From the NCBI RefSeq assembly GCF_000003815.2, contig NC_049992.1, forward strand, positions 5,282,481-5,346,480: a stretch of 64,000 bases of DNA, given 5' to 3'. Position numbers and translations under genes: made by a program. Below, one piece after another: positions 20,101 through 30,699 of the stretch (its first letter is position 1; every line of letters starts with the position of its first letter). Source of the stretch: Branchiostoma floridae. Taxonomy: Eukaryota > Chordata > Leptocardii > Amphioxiformes > Branchiostomatidae. The notes beneath the pieces are model-generated. The model was not told the DNA's origin. It worked only from the letters and a program-made list of their open reading frames with translations, and made no database searches.

Positions 20101-22935
20101 ATAACTGAACTTGTGTAGTGATACGTAATATTCTCGGCATCTACTTTTTTCTGTCATTATGTTGATATACATAGACATGCTCAGGAAAGACACAGGCCTT
20201 GAAGTTGACAACCTACAACGAGCAATGATTGACAGGGACGCATGGTCTGCCATCACAAGTCGAGACCGGATGGACTCGACTTAAGCAAGCAAATAAGCCA
20301 GCATGTTGTAATTGACTCCCAAACATCAGCCATTGCTACAGTTCCTTGTCACATTTTGCAAATAAACAATACACAAGCTGCAGCATATCTTATATCTATC
20401 CAATCTTTTTTTTAGTTGAAGACCGGTCAAAGGAAAACAACATAAATATCGCTGCTGTTTTTCCCCGCGGGATTGTGGAAAGACACACTTCCCTCTCTCT
20501 ATAGTGTCTTGACACAAATAGTCTTTCCCGTACATGCACTGGTAACATGGAAAAAGTAGCACCAGAAAGGTTCCGCCCCTTCACTAGAAGAATAGATTCT
20601 GCTCTCACAAATTTTATCTTTCATCGGAACATTACAATTTTACTATCCTGCTTTCTGTTGTCTCACAATGTTCTCTTGTAAGAAAATGAAAGAAGTAACA
20701 CATTGGTGTGACGTTATCACGTAAACGTCAATCCTTTGTCTGACATTTCATGTGCGGATACAACCAGACTGGCAAAGGCAAACCCCACATGCATCTACAT
20801 GCTTGTATTACAACGCGTAAGTTCCTACCGGGAAAACATAATGATGCAGAAATGGAAAATCAGTATGAAAATACAGTATTGGAGAAAAGTTGCACCTTGG
20901 TAGACTCGGTTTCTAGGGGTCAGACTAAATACCGCAAACCAGCGCAAACCAGCGCAAACCAGCGCAAACGGGTCTATTATGCAGTATTCATGGGACAATG
21001 GCCTTGTTTAACGCTCTAAATACACTGTCTGTGCAATGAGAGATTAAAAAACACGGCAAATTATAAGTTTTTACCAGTTTTTTTTAAGTTATTCCGCTTG
21101 TTTCAAGTTCGAAAGGATGCCATCTTGGATCATCCGTGTTAGGGGTCTAGATGGGGAAATTGTCGGTACCTTATTTACTTAGAAAGTACCTTCATGGCTT
21201 GGCGCAGGCGCTTTTGACAGCTATAACAGGTCAAAAATCCACGGTGGCATGATTCCAATGCCCAACACTCGGCTAACACTCGCTTTCACGGGGGGCTGAA
21301 GCCGGGCATGCCGCCGCGGATTTTTGACATTTTTTAGCTAGGGTTATGGGTTGCGAGACCGAGCGCGAAGCGCGAGTGTCGAGTCAACCCTAACCCTAGC
21401 TAAAAAATGTCAAAAACCGCGGCTACGTCATCAGAGCTAGCGCTCTTCATCTCCCTAATTTTGAAGATAATCTCATTCACTTTTGACTCAAAAGATAGTG
21501 CCAAAGTGCAATTTTCCCATCCAGACCCCTAACACGGAAGATCCAAGATGGCGGCCAGAAATCCCTTCGAACTTGAAACAAGCGGAATAACTATTAAAAA
21601 AAGGGGTAAATACTTATAATTTGCCGTGTTTTTTATTAAATATCGCACAGACAATGTGCTTATAGTGTATTTAGAGCGTCAAACAAGGCCATTGTCCCAT
21701 GAATACTGCATGATAGACTCGTTTGCGCTGGTTTGCGCTGGTTTGCACTCGTTTGCGGTGTTTAGGCATACCGGGTTTCTAGGAGTGAATACAGGATCAT
21801 TTGCTAAGAGATTTCAAAATGTTCTAGAACAAGTTAAAACGGAGTGGCCTTAACTCTGCCTGACTAGCATTTAATTTGGCGTCTCAGTGATTGTTTCTGT
21901 TTCTTGACTTCTACTTGAATGTACCGGCCATGTTTGTACAGCTAAAATGTATCTGGACATACCTCTAATTTTGTAGCAACAGCCAAAACCCACACGTTCT
22001 TCATCTCCAGACGTATCCTTTGATGTGTAGCACTCATCAGAGTAGGGGTCAGCTTCGGGACACGGGTCGCCATCGCAAGGCCACTCTACAGTGTGGTCTC
22101 CCATATCAAGTTTAGGCGGAGAAGTGGTGGTATCGACATTTACATTGCGACGCTCCATGTCAACGCCGCTGTGGTTTATGTCCGCTTCTTCGTTTGATGA
22201 CTGCTCTGCGTTGTTTCCTTCAATTTCTGGGAGTTGATTGGACGTATAGCAGGCATTGGCCATGTAGTGTCCAGCGTCAAGGCGGTAATGGTCATTGTAA
22301 CCACCGCAGTCTTGGCCAACAACTTCCTCTACTCCCTTTTCTTCTTCTTCTTCCTTACGTTCAGGTAGATTGTCTTCCATATCATAGACGTCGTTGAACT
22401 TTTGGTTCGCTTCTTCAGACTGTTCGTTTGGTGGCTGCTCTGTGTTGCTTTCCCTTATTTCTGTAAGATGGCGATGTGGGTTTTGACTGACCGTGTAGCA
22501 GGTATTAGCCATGTACTGTCCAGTGTCAAGACGGTATAGTGGCAGCACGTTGTAACCACCATAGCCTTGGCCAACGACTTCCTCCGCTTCATCCTCTTCT
22601 TCTTCTTCCTTCTGTTCAGACACATTGTCTCCCATATCAAGTTGGCGAGAAGTGGGTACGTCGGACACAGGATGATTTGATCCAGACCCCAGCATCACAC
22701 CCTCACCGCTGTACTGTAGACTCATATCTTCATACTCGTAGTTTTGGCTCGGCGCTTGTTCGTGGGACTGCTCGGTGTTTTGTTCCTTGTTTTCTGCATA
22801 ATTGCTGGGAGGGAGTTCATCGAATGCAGTGCCAGAGCTCGCGAAGATACTTTCACCAGCCGGATCTGCGCCTTCGTACGTTCTGTCTGATTCTTCAGTC
22901 CATTCGTCCAGTTGTTTCATCTCCATGTATTCCAT
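14689..22935 (-). CDS. Type II TM receptor: acidic tail, 4 EGF, C-type lectin
   Basis: Ten exons join in consistent phase: 22935-21963, 19986-19862, 19341-19152, 17684-17580, 17463-17353, 17029-16919, 16793-16680, 15873-15709, 15407-15259 and 14790-14689 (TAA), giving 714 aa. Exon 1 (324 residues) is acidic. It holds repeats with NLPERKEEEEE-like and VVGQ..GGYN cores and many Tyr motifs (NYEYEDM, DPYSDECYT). Exon 2 holds the TM (LALVCGLLVAAVVGGALLAI) after basic residues, with no signal peptide, hence type II. EGF exons read DINEC...CSPGWTGQNC. The lectin domain has six Cys and WAPGEPN. The usual WND is WVDYRC, so part of the calcium site may be lost. Likely a surface lectin receptor; the ligand is unknown. 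The first EGF exon has a damaged 5' edge and may be skipped. Exon joins are inferred. Confidence 0.75.
14836..14982. mobile_element. MITE with cacaaccagtaagt termini
   Basis: Left end cacaaccagtaagt and right end acttactggttgtg are inverted complements. The interior (aagcgccacctacatcg, gcgagaagcagaact, gttagaag, ctgaggaag) is shared with the element at 40735-40913. It lies in the last intron of the lectin receptor gene. Confidence 0.7.
15880..16675. repeat. Lectin-gene intron with dispersed repeat
   Basis: The intron between the fourth EGF exon and the lectin exons. About 16070-16175 (tgcttggaaaccggttgtag, catcctagcg, actgcag) is a diverged copy of the dispersed family seen at 17870-18120. 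No additional exon is visible. Confidence 0.45.
17070..17136. repeat. CA/CT microsatellite
   Basis: A (CA)n run interrupted by aaacaaa, followed by ctctctctctctc. It lies between the second and third EGF exons of the lectin receptor gene. Confidence 0.95.
17685..18130. repeat. Dispersed repeat inserted at an EGF exon edge
   Basis: The segment carries a tgtgtctgtctatctgtctg-type run, then gcataactcaagaag, ctagcggcttgct, actgcagcagaacct, gtgatcatgatttttg and a second ctagcggc unit. Related copies lie at 9765-10030, 36820-37090, 42150-42340 and 42880-43510. Its left edge abuts the first EGF exon, where the usual acceptor and aspartate-isoleucine-asparagine codons are missing. Confidence 0.65.
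18545..18610. repeat. 24-bp-arm hairpin
   Basis: Left arm 18545-18568 (ccaccctcccacacagggttg...) and right arm 18587-18610 are inverted complements with one mismatch around an 18-nt loop. It lies within an intron of the lectin receptor gene. Confidence 0.85.
18720..18845. repeat. GT microsatellite
   Basis: An interrupted (GT)n tract with regular ttctgtgtgt units. A shorter (CA)n lies at about 19035-19060. Confidence 0.95.
20931..21759. mobile_element. 829-bp foldback element with nested palindrome
   Basis: Arms of about 250 bp (left about 20931-21180, right about 21500-21759) are inverted complements. Shared strings include aaacaaggccattgtcccatg, nnttcaagttcga and ccagacccctaacacgg. Ends are made of tandem gcaaaccagc units. 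A second, inner palindrome at about 21310-21425 pairs gacattttttagctagggtt with aaccctagctaaaaaatgtc. No ORF of transposase size is present, so it is non-autonomous. It lies in the first intron of the lectin receptor gene. Confidence 0.8.
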
Positions 22936-22939
22936 GTCA

Positions 22940-24113
22940 AGATGGCAAGGTGGGGTTTCCTTGCGACCCAGAACTCAATACGAAGATTCCATCACAGTGC
23001 GGACTCACGTCTTCAGCCACAGTCTGTGAAACAGGGTCTTTAGTCTGCCACGATTCAGCGCAAGTCAACTGCCAACAATGGAACAACTGCCACGTATGAA
23101 ATACTACATGAGACTAATTCTCATGCACTTCAATAGATACACGTGCCCCCGCAGTGTTCACAAAGGTGACTAAGACCATTCAAAGACTTCTTGTCCCAGA
23201 CCCATTTCCTACTATGAAAGAGACTCTACAAAACAAGGATCAACTCTGCACACCGGTATATACAATGGCAATGAAAATTGCATTATGCATGCCTAATCAT
23301 GGGGGGCCAGATACAGTAAATAGTTGGACTAAAGAATAACAGAAAAACATAGCCCCATCCACTGGTCTCTGTGTGGTTATTGGCGTATGTTGTTGGGGTG
23401 GGGGTTGGGTTTTGGTGGTGGAAGGCGATTTGAACTGTGCTTCCCTGCATATATTCCTTTCCCTGCGTATATTCATTTCACGGCATAGGAAGCTTCCTGG
23501 TTGAAAATAACAAATCGCTCACATGGTAACCCCAACACCCCCCCCCCCCCCCACACACACACACCCTTCCACAACAACTCACGTCAGTGCCTACAGATAC
23601 GCCGGTTGAAGAGGCTAAGGAAAACTATTCCGCGGGACAGTTCAATAACCACTGCCTTCAATGAAGAAGTCAAACCCGACAATATAGTATCCATAGTATC
23701 ATGTAGTTGATTAGACACTAGTTTTACGTATTACTCTATTTACTTTTCTTAGTTGTTGAGACTGTATATGCAATTAGCCCTCGGGCATGGTTTGCAAATA
23801 AACATTATTACTAATTTTACCTATATAGCTATCTCTTCTAAAATCATGTGTAGACGAAATCCCCATTTATGAATGTAGGGGATTTATTCCTTTGGCCGGG
23901 GAAACAAGTTTTTTTTTCTAAGCTGCCTTCTCGGCCCTTATAAAAGTATTTATAGACGTATTTTGTTAACATCTATCTGTAGAACATATATATTCATTTT
24001 CAGCTGCATATATTAAATATATATATATATATATATATATGTATAGTTGTATCTAGGTTATTATATATATGTATATAGTGCACTGTTATATTTGTACCTA
24101 TTTATTTTCATTC

Positions 24114-24145
<32 letters not shown>

Positions 24146-24635
24146 CTGTATAGTTGTACCTAGGTTGTTGTAGATGTATATAGTGCACTGTTATGATTGT
24201 AACTACGCTGTTATAACTTTATCTAGGATGGGGAATACTATCAAAGGACACACTATCTGTTAATAGAACTGTTATTACCTAAGTAGCCATTTTCGACAAT
24301 GTTAAGTCATAAGAAATTCCTCCATACTCATTCCATACTACACATTCTATTTATGTACCAGTATATGCCATACCTTGTACAAATAAACTTTGCACCAAAA
24401 TTATCATTATCTTTTTTCTTTACAATTCCCACAACAGGCCTGGAACTGAAAGGTAATGTAGTGTTGATTGCCCGGATAAAATGATATTCATTAAATCCAT
24501 TCAATACTAATGTGATATCGTGACCGGATGTCCATCATACTGCGATTCAAATTAGATCAGCTCTTGGGATCAGGGCAATTACTGAGCATATCATATCAAA
24601 GACTCGTTCGTATACATGGGCATTGGGCATTATGT
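22940..24635. other. Intergenic; TA and A/C-rich simple repeats
   Basis: Upstream flank of the lectin receptor gene. A C-run then (CA)n lies at 23538-23566. (TA)n tracts lie at about 24013-24040 and 24113-24140; the surrounding tagttgtacctaggtt, tgtatatagtgcactgtta block is repeated about three times between 24040 and 24230, indicating a diverged tandem repeat of about 100 bp. Retroelement-like tails occur near 23790 and 24375. No exon is seen. Confidence 0.5.
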
Positions 24636-24640
24636 CCTTA

Positions 24641-24830
24641 AGCCCCGTTTACAAATCAAGAATTTAGCTCGGCCGAGTTGTAAGCGAGTTCTAAATTACG
24701 AGGAGGTATGACCCTGATGCCAACGAAGAAACTCTGTCATTTGTTCGTTGGCATCAGAGTCATGCCTCCCCGTAATTTAGAGCTCGCTGACACCTCGGCC
24801 GAGCTAAATTCTTGATTTGTAAACGGGGCT
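24641..24830. mobile_element. 190-bp MITE with TTA target duplication
   Basis: Long inverted repeats (agccccgtttacaaatcaag and the complement at the right end) cover nearly the whole element; arms continue through aatttagctcggccgag. TTA flanks both ends (24638-24640 and 24831-24833). A 3-bp TTA duplication is typical of PIF/Harbinger-derived MITEs. Confidence 0.85.
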
Positions 24831-24944
24831 TTATCACGGTTTGAGATCTTGCACAAACCTATTATCTGATATGTATTGTATTGTATTGACCTTGACCAAC
24901 ATTGTAGTCATTTTACAGAAAATAAGGTTTGTGTCATTTGTTAA

Positions 24945-25176
24945 CCCTTAAACTGCCAGAGTTTCAGCCCTATGAAATGCTATCAGTGCCAGGGCTAACC
25001 GCTGACCTCCCAAAAGAACCCCCCGAACAAGGCCGAGGTCCCTAACTTCCGGCGTTCGTGCGCTACGCGCACGCAAAGTTGCTACTTCGGGGGAATACTC
25101 TATCCCGGATATATCCGGGCGCGGCACACAGGACATGCATATGTGTGCCGATATATCCGGTTTGGCAGTTTAAGGG
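24945..25176. mobile_element. 232-bp MITE with cccttaaactgcca termini
   Basis: Perfect 14-bp terminal inverted repeats, cccttaaactgcca and tggcagtttaaggg. An inner inverted pair is visible at 25102-25160 (atatatccgg on both sides of a cgcggcacac/gtgtgccg hairpin). No clear target duplication was found. Confidence 0.7.
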
Positions 25177-26925
25177 ACTCGAAGCACGTTGTCTGGTAAG
25201 ACCACACTGACTTAGTTTTATGACTGCCATCCTCGGGACACCATAAGACTATTGCTCGAGGACGGAAAAGAAATAAAAATCCAGCAAAAACAAATGGCGC
25301 TAAACCGCAGGACTTAACATCCAGTCCATTTTTTTCGTAGGCTTGGTTTGTTCTATGTTCACCAACTTCACCTTCACTAAGACTGTAAGTCACATTCGTC
25401 GCCAGTTCAATAATGTGTTTATTGTCATTATTGAGAGAGAACATTCAGAATAGAACAAGGACTGTTGTCCCGTGCCCTGACCATGTGCCCATTACCGCAA
25501 ATATAAAATCCTGAGTTACTAGGGATACCATTGGCTCACATCTGACCACCGTTTTTTTTTTAAAGAACACGCCAAGATCACGGATGTCGTCCATAGACAA
25601 GCCATCGTTATGGCCTAACCGGACTAAACCAGGCTTTTATCACTATCAGCCCTTCCACATTTAATATAATGTCTTTATTATTGGTGTTTTACATATTATT
25701 CTTTGATGTTGGAAAATTTCCTACATCAACACTGAGTATGTTATTAAGTAGTTATTAAGTATCCATTTCCAGCCTTTTTTCAGTTAAAGATATACATTTA
25801 CTTATTTTGTAGCTTCTTTGTAAGATTTGAAATATAGTGGCAATTTTTTTCTTCTTCTTCTGGAAACGGCCGACAATTGATGCGCCAGTCATCCAAATAA
25901 TCCAGTCAGTCTGTCATAATCTGCACAACCAACTGGAACTGCTTTTGGAACGAGTTCTCCCGCCAACCGTCATAAACCGTGATCAAGCGCGTCCATACAG
26001 CGAAGATATCAGACGAGCTGTTAAACGTTTGAATTGGTGGGAAAAGAATATTACACTTTTGTATTGACCTTCATTTTCAATGATACGAAAGATGACACCC
26101 TCCGGTAATTCAGTTATTTCCCCCATGACTTCGTGCGTCACTCTGACGTCAAACTAGAGAGATGTGAATCGCCGATATATGAGAGAGACGTGCAGAGATT
26201 TTCACACACACGCTCTCGGCGTTAATTAGATCATCACGAGAGGCGGAACTCAGATGTTCAGTGTCCGTTTGACCCTGCGACCTCTAGACAATGCAAACCG
26301 ATCGGAAAATGATTACAAAGTTCGTAATCTGGAGTAGAATGTTCGAGAGATGATTAATAAGTTCGTGTTCACAAGAAGGTGCACAACCAAAATATTGGGG
26401 GCAAACTTTATGTGCTAGGAAGTCTTTAATCAATTAATCTTTAATCGGCAAATTTCTGTTTCTCGTTACGCTTTAGAGGATGTCGTTTTGAAAATCGGTA
26501 TGTGATTGCGACAGAAGCAAGGCTAAACTGTGATCAGAGCTGTGCGGATCGTGTTCCTCGTGATATGAAGTCTCCGAATACATCGTCTTTACATTAAGTT
26601 CACGTATGGTTAAGCTCAGGTTCAGGTCAGGACCTGGACTTGATCCTCTGGACCTGTACCGTACCAGAATGTTCTGTATCGGTACCCAAACCCTAGCTAT
26701 GGCATTACCTTTAGTAGATAGAACCGCCTTAGTACTCTTAACCCCCTGAAGAACAATTCTGGTAGAATTTGAAATGCTCTCGAGTGTCTTTATTTTCGGT
26801 CGACAACTTGGCCATTAGTGAAGATGATTTGTCATATTACATGTCAATGTTTTTGTATCATTAAAACATATAGATCCGGTTTATTTTCACCTTAACAATA
26901 CACGTCATTGCTAGTCTTTAAGTAG
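25177..26925. other. Intergenic, no feature seen
   Basis: No splice-bounded exon, RNA gene or obvious repeat family was recognised on either strand in this AT-rich stretch. Short open frames near 25837 lack domain features. Confidence 0.4.
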
Positions 26926-26929
26926 TGTT

Positions 26930-27620
26930 CCGAGCCTTTAGTTTGTAATTTTGTGTGTACATGTACATACTAACAATGTTCTACCTTTCAACGACATGTA
27001 TATGTGTTTAGGGCACGTATCTTTACTGTTAACGTTAATGCATGTCTATGCACACTACATGTAAATGTCGGGATCTCGTACTTTAAAACCTTTACACTCG
27101 ACACGTTGATGCTGACGATGCCTACTTTACCCTACACGTTACCAGTTGAGGTTCCTAGTACTACTGCATTTCTATGTTGAAAGTGTATTTTGTTAACACT
27201 ACATAAACGTGTAGAGGGATTCTACACTAGCACTAGTGTAAGTCTATATGATGGCAACAATCTTTTATCTTTCATATATATGTGGGTGGCTTTTACCTTT
27301 GTAAACTAATAGTCTAATACATGACATAGTTTCTACCTTTCCTCTACACGTAAATGTTGGAGACGTTTACAGTCGTGCATATGTAACTATGCTCAAAGTT
27401 TCTAAAACTTCACTTCATGTACGTGTTGAGGGCTGCTACATTTATCATAACTATTGAGTGTCAGTACTAACAATTTTCACTTTTTTTGTAATTTACTAGT
27501 ACATGTTGAGTGCTTCTACTTAAATGTAGTCCAGTGCATGCTAATAGTGTTCACTTGTACACGTCAAGGGCCCGTATTTTTACACCTAAGCAGTACATAT
27601 CTATGTCCGCAGTTTCCAAC
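26930..27620. repeat. Strongly diverged tandem repeat, about 70-80 bp
   Basis: Recurring strings such as acatgt, tgttgagggct, tctac.ttt, tacacgt and ctattgag appear at roughly regular intervals through about 690 bp. Individual units are poorly conserved, so the copy number is uncertain. The tract abuts the 3' end of the GPCR gene. Confidence 0.35.
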
Positions 27621-27678
27621 TTTGATATCGAGCATACACATTTCACACCGCGAACAGGCTTATTCAGATAGCTGTTTA

Positions 27679-28848
27679 CTATGGACGCTGATCGCAGTAT
27701 GGAGACAGAGGAATTGTATCCAGGTCATAGTCCTTGAGAATCCGGAAGTTCCCGGTGCCGACCAGAACCACAGTCCGGGTACTTATCAAAAGTGACGCGA
27801 TGCTGATCTTCTCCTTCACCAGCGTCGCCCTGGGTCGGCGTCCCACCCGACTCAAGGGGATGAACTCCCCGCTACCGTCGGAGGCATGGCTACGGAACGA
27901 CCGGCGCCATATTCGTCGGAACGTGTCCTGGAACGCGTCGTTACGTAGAGCGTAGACCCAGGGGTTCAGACATGAGTTTGCCATGCCTAGCGTGATGCTG
28001 AACTGTAGAAAGTGGTCGAGATGTCGACTGTCCGGGTAGTAGTGCTGTAGGTATGAAGTGACGATGAACGGGGTCCAGCAGACAGAGAAGGTGCCGAGCA
28101 CGAGAGAGAATGTTCTTCGGGCCTGGTGCTGCATGCGCCCGCTGATGTGTCTGGGGCTGTGCGATAGGTGGCCGAGTTTTTCGGCTTGCGCCTTCGCCAC
28201 TCTAAGAAGTACGCTGTAGACGACCAGCAAACAGAACAGGGGAAGAATGAGTCCCAGCGAAGCTGAAGCGGGCAGGGAAAAGTCGTCGAAGACTTGCGAG
28301 ACGTGGCATTTGGTGATGACGGGTTTGAAGCCGACTACAATGACGATGGTGACCGCGCCTGCCGCCGTCCAAACCCCTAAAATAGCCCCCGTGGCGTGGG
28401 TAGACGTCACTTCCGATACGTACTGCATGGGGTACATCACAGCTAGCAGCCTGTCCACTGCGATGGCCACCAAGCTCATCACAGACGCAGCCTCCACAAA
28501 TATGGACCAGCCGAAGGCAGCCACGCAGCTCGGACGGTAGGCGAAAGCATGCGGAGCCGCCATTTGACCGACGAACAGAGGAATCACCGTCAGACCTATC
28601 GCGAGATCTGCCACCGCGAGACTACAGACGAACAGGTTCGACGTCGTTCGTAACTTGTCGGAAGAGATCAGTGCCGACGGGATGAGGGCGTTGCCCAAGA
28701 CCGTTGGTATGGCAACCATGATTAGAATCACTGCATCAAATACCTGGAAACCGTCTACACCATTGACATTGTCAACGCTCGTGGACGGGGAGGGGGTACT
28801 TAAGTTCATTGACATTGTCATTTCCAAGCTGTCCGTGCTGTTGGCCAT
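27679..28848 (-). CDS. Rhodopsin-class GPCR, orphan (389 aa)
   Basis: A seven-helix class A receptor in one coding exon. I place the start at the ATG at 28848 because it is the first ATG after a strong acceptor (gttgacag before 28886); the longer open frame begins with TTG inside the intron. N-glycosylation sites NST and NLS precede TM1. Landmarks: GN in TM1, LAVAD in TM2, a Cys before TM3, IAVDRLLAVMYP (DRL in place of DRY), W in TM4, CWTPF in TM6 and NPWVY at the end of TM7. By counting from DRL, position 3.32 is Ser, so the aspartate that binds amines is absent. The look is broadly adenosine/amine-receptor-like, but the ligand is unknown. It acts at the plasma membrane through G proteins. 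Confidence 0.9.
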   Translation of the reverse strand: MANSTDSLEMTMSMNLSTPSPSTSVDNVNGVDGFQVFDAVILIMVAIPTVLGNALIPSALISSDKLRTTSNLFVCSLAVADLAIGLTVIPLFVGQMAAPHAFAYRPSCVAAFGWSIFVEAASVMSLVAIAVDRLLAVMYPMQYVSEVTSTHATGAILGVWTAAGAVTIVIVVGFKPVITKCHVSQVFDDFSLPASASLGLILPLFCLLVVYSVLLRVAKAQAEKLGHLSHSPRHISGRMQHQARRTFSLVLGTFSVCWTPFIVTSYLQHYYPDSRHLDHFLQFSITLGMANSCLNPWVYALRNDAFQDTFRRIWRRSFRSHASDGSGEFIPLSRVGRRPRATLVKEKISIASLLISTRTVVLVGTGNFRILKDYDLDTIPLSPYCDQRP

Positions 28849-29439
28849 GACAATGCTGTTCTTTGTACAGTCGGACTTGTAGGACTCTGTCAACAACAAA
28901 CGGTCAAAAGTTCAATAGTTATATAATGTTAGTATATATATTACATGTGTGTACTAGATTGAAACGAAGAAGAGCGCTCGGTACTAAAACGTCTCATACA
29001 AAAAAGCTAAAATAATAAGTATGCGTATATTCTACCGACTAAGTGATGGTAACAATTTTACGACAAGATTAATAATGATAACTTGAATTCGCGACCTCAT
29101 ACTTTAACAAATTTTAACATTTCCCACGAACGTATTATAAATGTTGCCAAAAATCACGACTATCCGTCAACCCCGTCTTGAGATATGTCTCTTCCAAAAA
29201 AAGGCCCTGCGTTAAAGAAAGCCGCTGGTGGGCCCAACTCTGTCGCATTTACTCTCTCACAAGAGCTATTTACCATTGAAAATAACCAATGGAGCATATC
29301 TAGAGCAGGAGATATCAGAATTTGATGTTCCGTTGCAGCACTTGACAGCTTCTAAGAGGCAATCGTTTACGTATAGACCCGATCCCCACGAATACACGTA
29401 TCATAAGAATCCTTTCGCAGCTTTCTGAGCTATTTTACT

Positions 29440-29618
29440 CACACACACAGACAGACCCACACACATGAATACGCACAAACACACACACACACACACACAT
29501 AAACATGCACACAAACACACACACGCAAACACACACACACACACACATAAACATGCACACACACACACACACACGCACACACACACGCACACACACACAC
29601 ACATACACACACACACTT
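29440..29618. repeat. CA microsatellite
   Basis: A long interrupted (CA)n tract with aaacatgcacac units, within the inferred 5' intron of the GPCR gene. Confidence 0.97.
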
Positions 29619-30159
29619 AAACTACACATCTTGGCAAAAATAATAATGGCGGTGTTATCTGAGCATGAAAACCATAACTGGCGCGGGGGTGACATCATTC
29701 CGACCGGGGATCCGTTTCTCAGTCTGGAGATGAATTTCAATTTGTGCTGATGACAGGCATGAGGTCGTTAGGGGCAGGCAGCGGTGCTCTCACCTCATCT
29801 CGGACAAATCCCCGGGGATTGGCAACTGCAGGGTGTAACTAATCCGACTAAAGAAAGGACTATCTAAATCAGACCTTGGCGCTGGTTGAAAAGCAAGGTT
29901 AATTGCTGTGAAGGTCGGTTGAAAGGGTAAGGCCCGTTTGGGACAGTTTCATAATGCAATGTCCTTCTTTTTGGATTACAATCAGCAAAAACGGCCGTTC
30001 AGTTCCAAACAAGCTCCTTGGGGGCTTAAACATGCGTCTTTTTCTCCCGTGCATAGCATCTGCTTACTACCATTTTTAACATATTTACATAAAAGCCAAA
30101 AGGCCTGGTACCATAAAAAGGCAACAGAGGGCCAGAAATGTAATCATTTTGATGCTTCA

Positions 30160-30455
30160 AACACACGCACGCATGCACGCACGCACCCACCCACACGTAG
30201 ACACACACACAGACAGACACACACACACGAGCGCGCGCACGCACACATATACACACCGCACATACACACACGCACACACACATGCAAAGATCCAAATACA
30301 TACACACATATAAACACACGCACATACAGACACACACACAAACGCATACACACACACACACACACAAACATGCCGTTGCAAACACACACATAGATTCAAA
30401 GACACGCACAAACACACACTCGCGCGCTCGCTCACATGCACATACACATACATGC
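30160..30455. repeat. Second CA-rich microsatellite
   Basis: A compound (CA)n / (cgca)n / aca.atac tract, immediately downstream of the inferred GPCR leader exon and inside the same intron. Confidence 0.95.
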
Positions 30456-30554
30456 AATCTTAGAATATCTTTGACCAATATTAGAAAGAATGCTTATTAT
30501 AGTACTTACAATCCACAATATAAAGATACAGATGGAAACCATGAAGCTCCTTAC

Positions 30555-30625
30555 CTTCCGTGACTGTGCTCACGCTCTTAGTGCGGTTGTCTGCTGGTCA
30601 GTGCAAGTTTTTGTATTTCAACTGT
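30555..30625 (-). promoter_or_regulatory. Inferred 5' UTR exon of the GPCR gene
   Basis: The donor cacggaag/gtaagg ends this exon at 30555 and matches the acceptor at 28886. No ATG lies in the inferred leader, so translation would start at 28848. The start of transcription near 30620 is inferred from the TATA box. Confidence 0.45.
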
Positions 30626-30649
30626 ACTGTACGTCCGACGTACTAGCGC

Positions 30650-30659
30650 TATATATATA
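30650..30659 (-). promoter_or_regulatory. TATA box, GPCR promoter
   Basis: tatatatata lies about 30 bp upstream of the inferred leader exon on the minus strand, between ggcgggagta-like and agcgctagtac sequence. It is palindromic, so the strand is assigned from the neighbouring donor site. Confidence 0.4.
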
Positions 30660-30699
30660 CTCCCGCAATATTCAAGTTCAGTCACACATACATTGAGTA

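Noticed and set aside
22539-23099. Plus-strand open frame of 186 codons
   Set aside because: Antisense of the acidic repeat exon of the lectin receptor; no independent support.
28849-28899. Longer GPCR start upstream of 28848
   Set aside because: The longer frame begins with TTG inside a likely acceptor; the first ATG after the splice site is at 28848.
29401-30480. Long Cys/Val and His/Thr open frames
   Set aside because: They are translations of CA/GT microsatellites in all frames, without coding signal.
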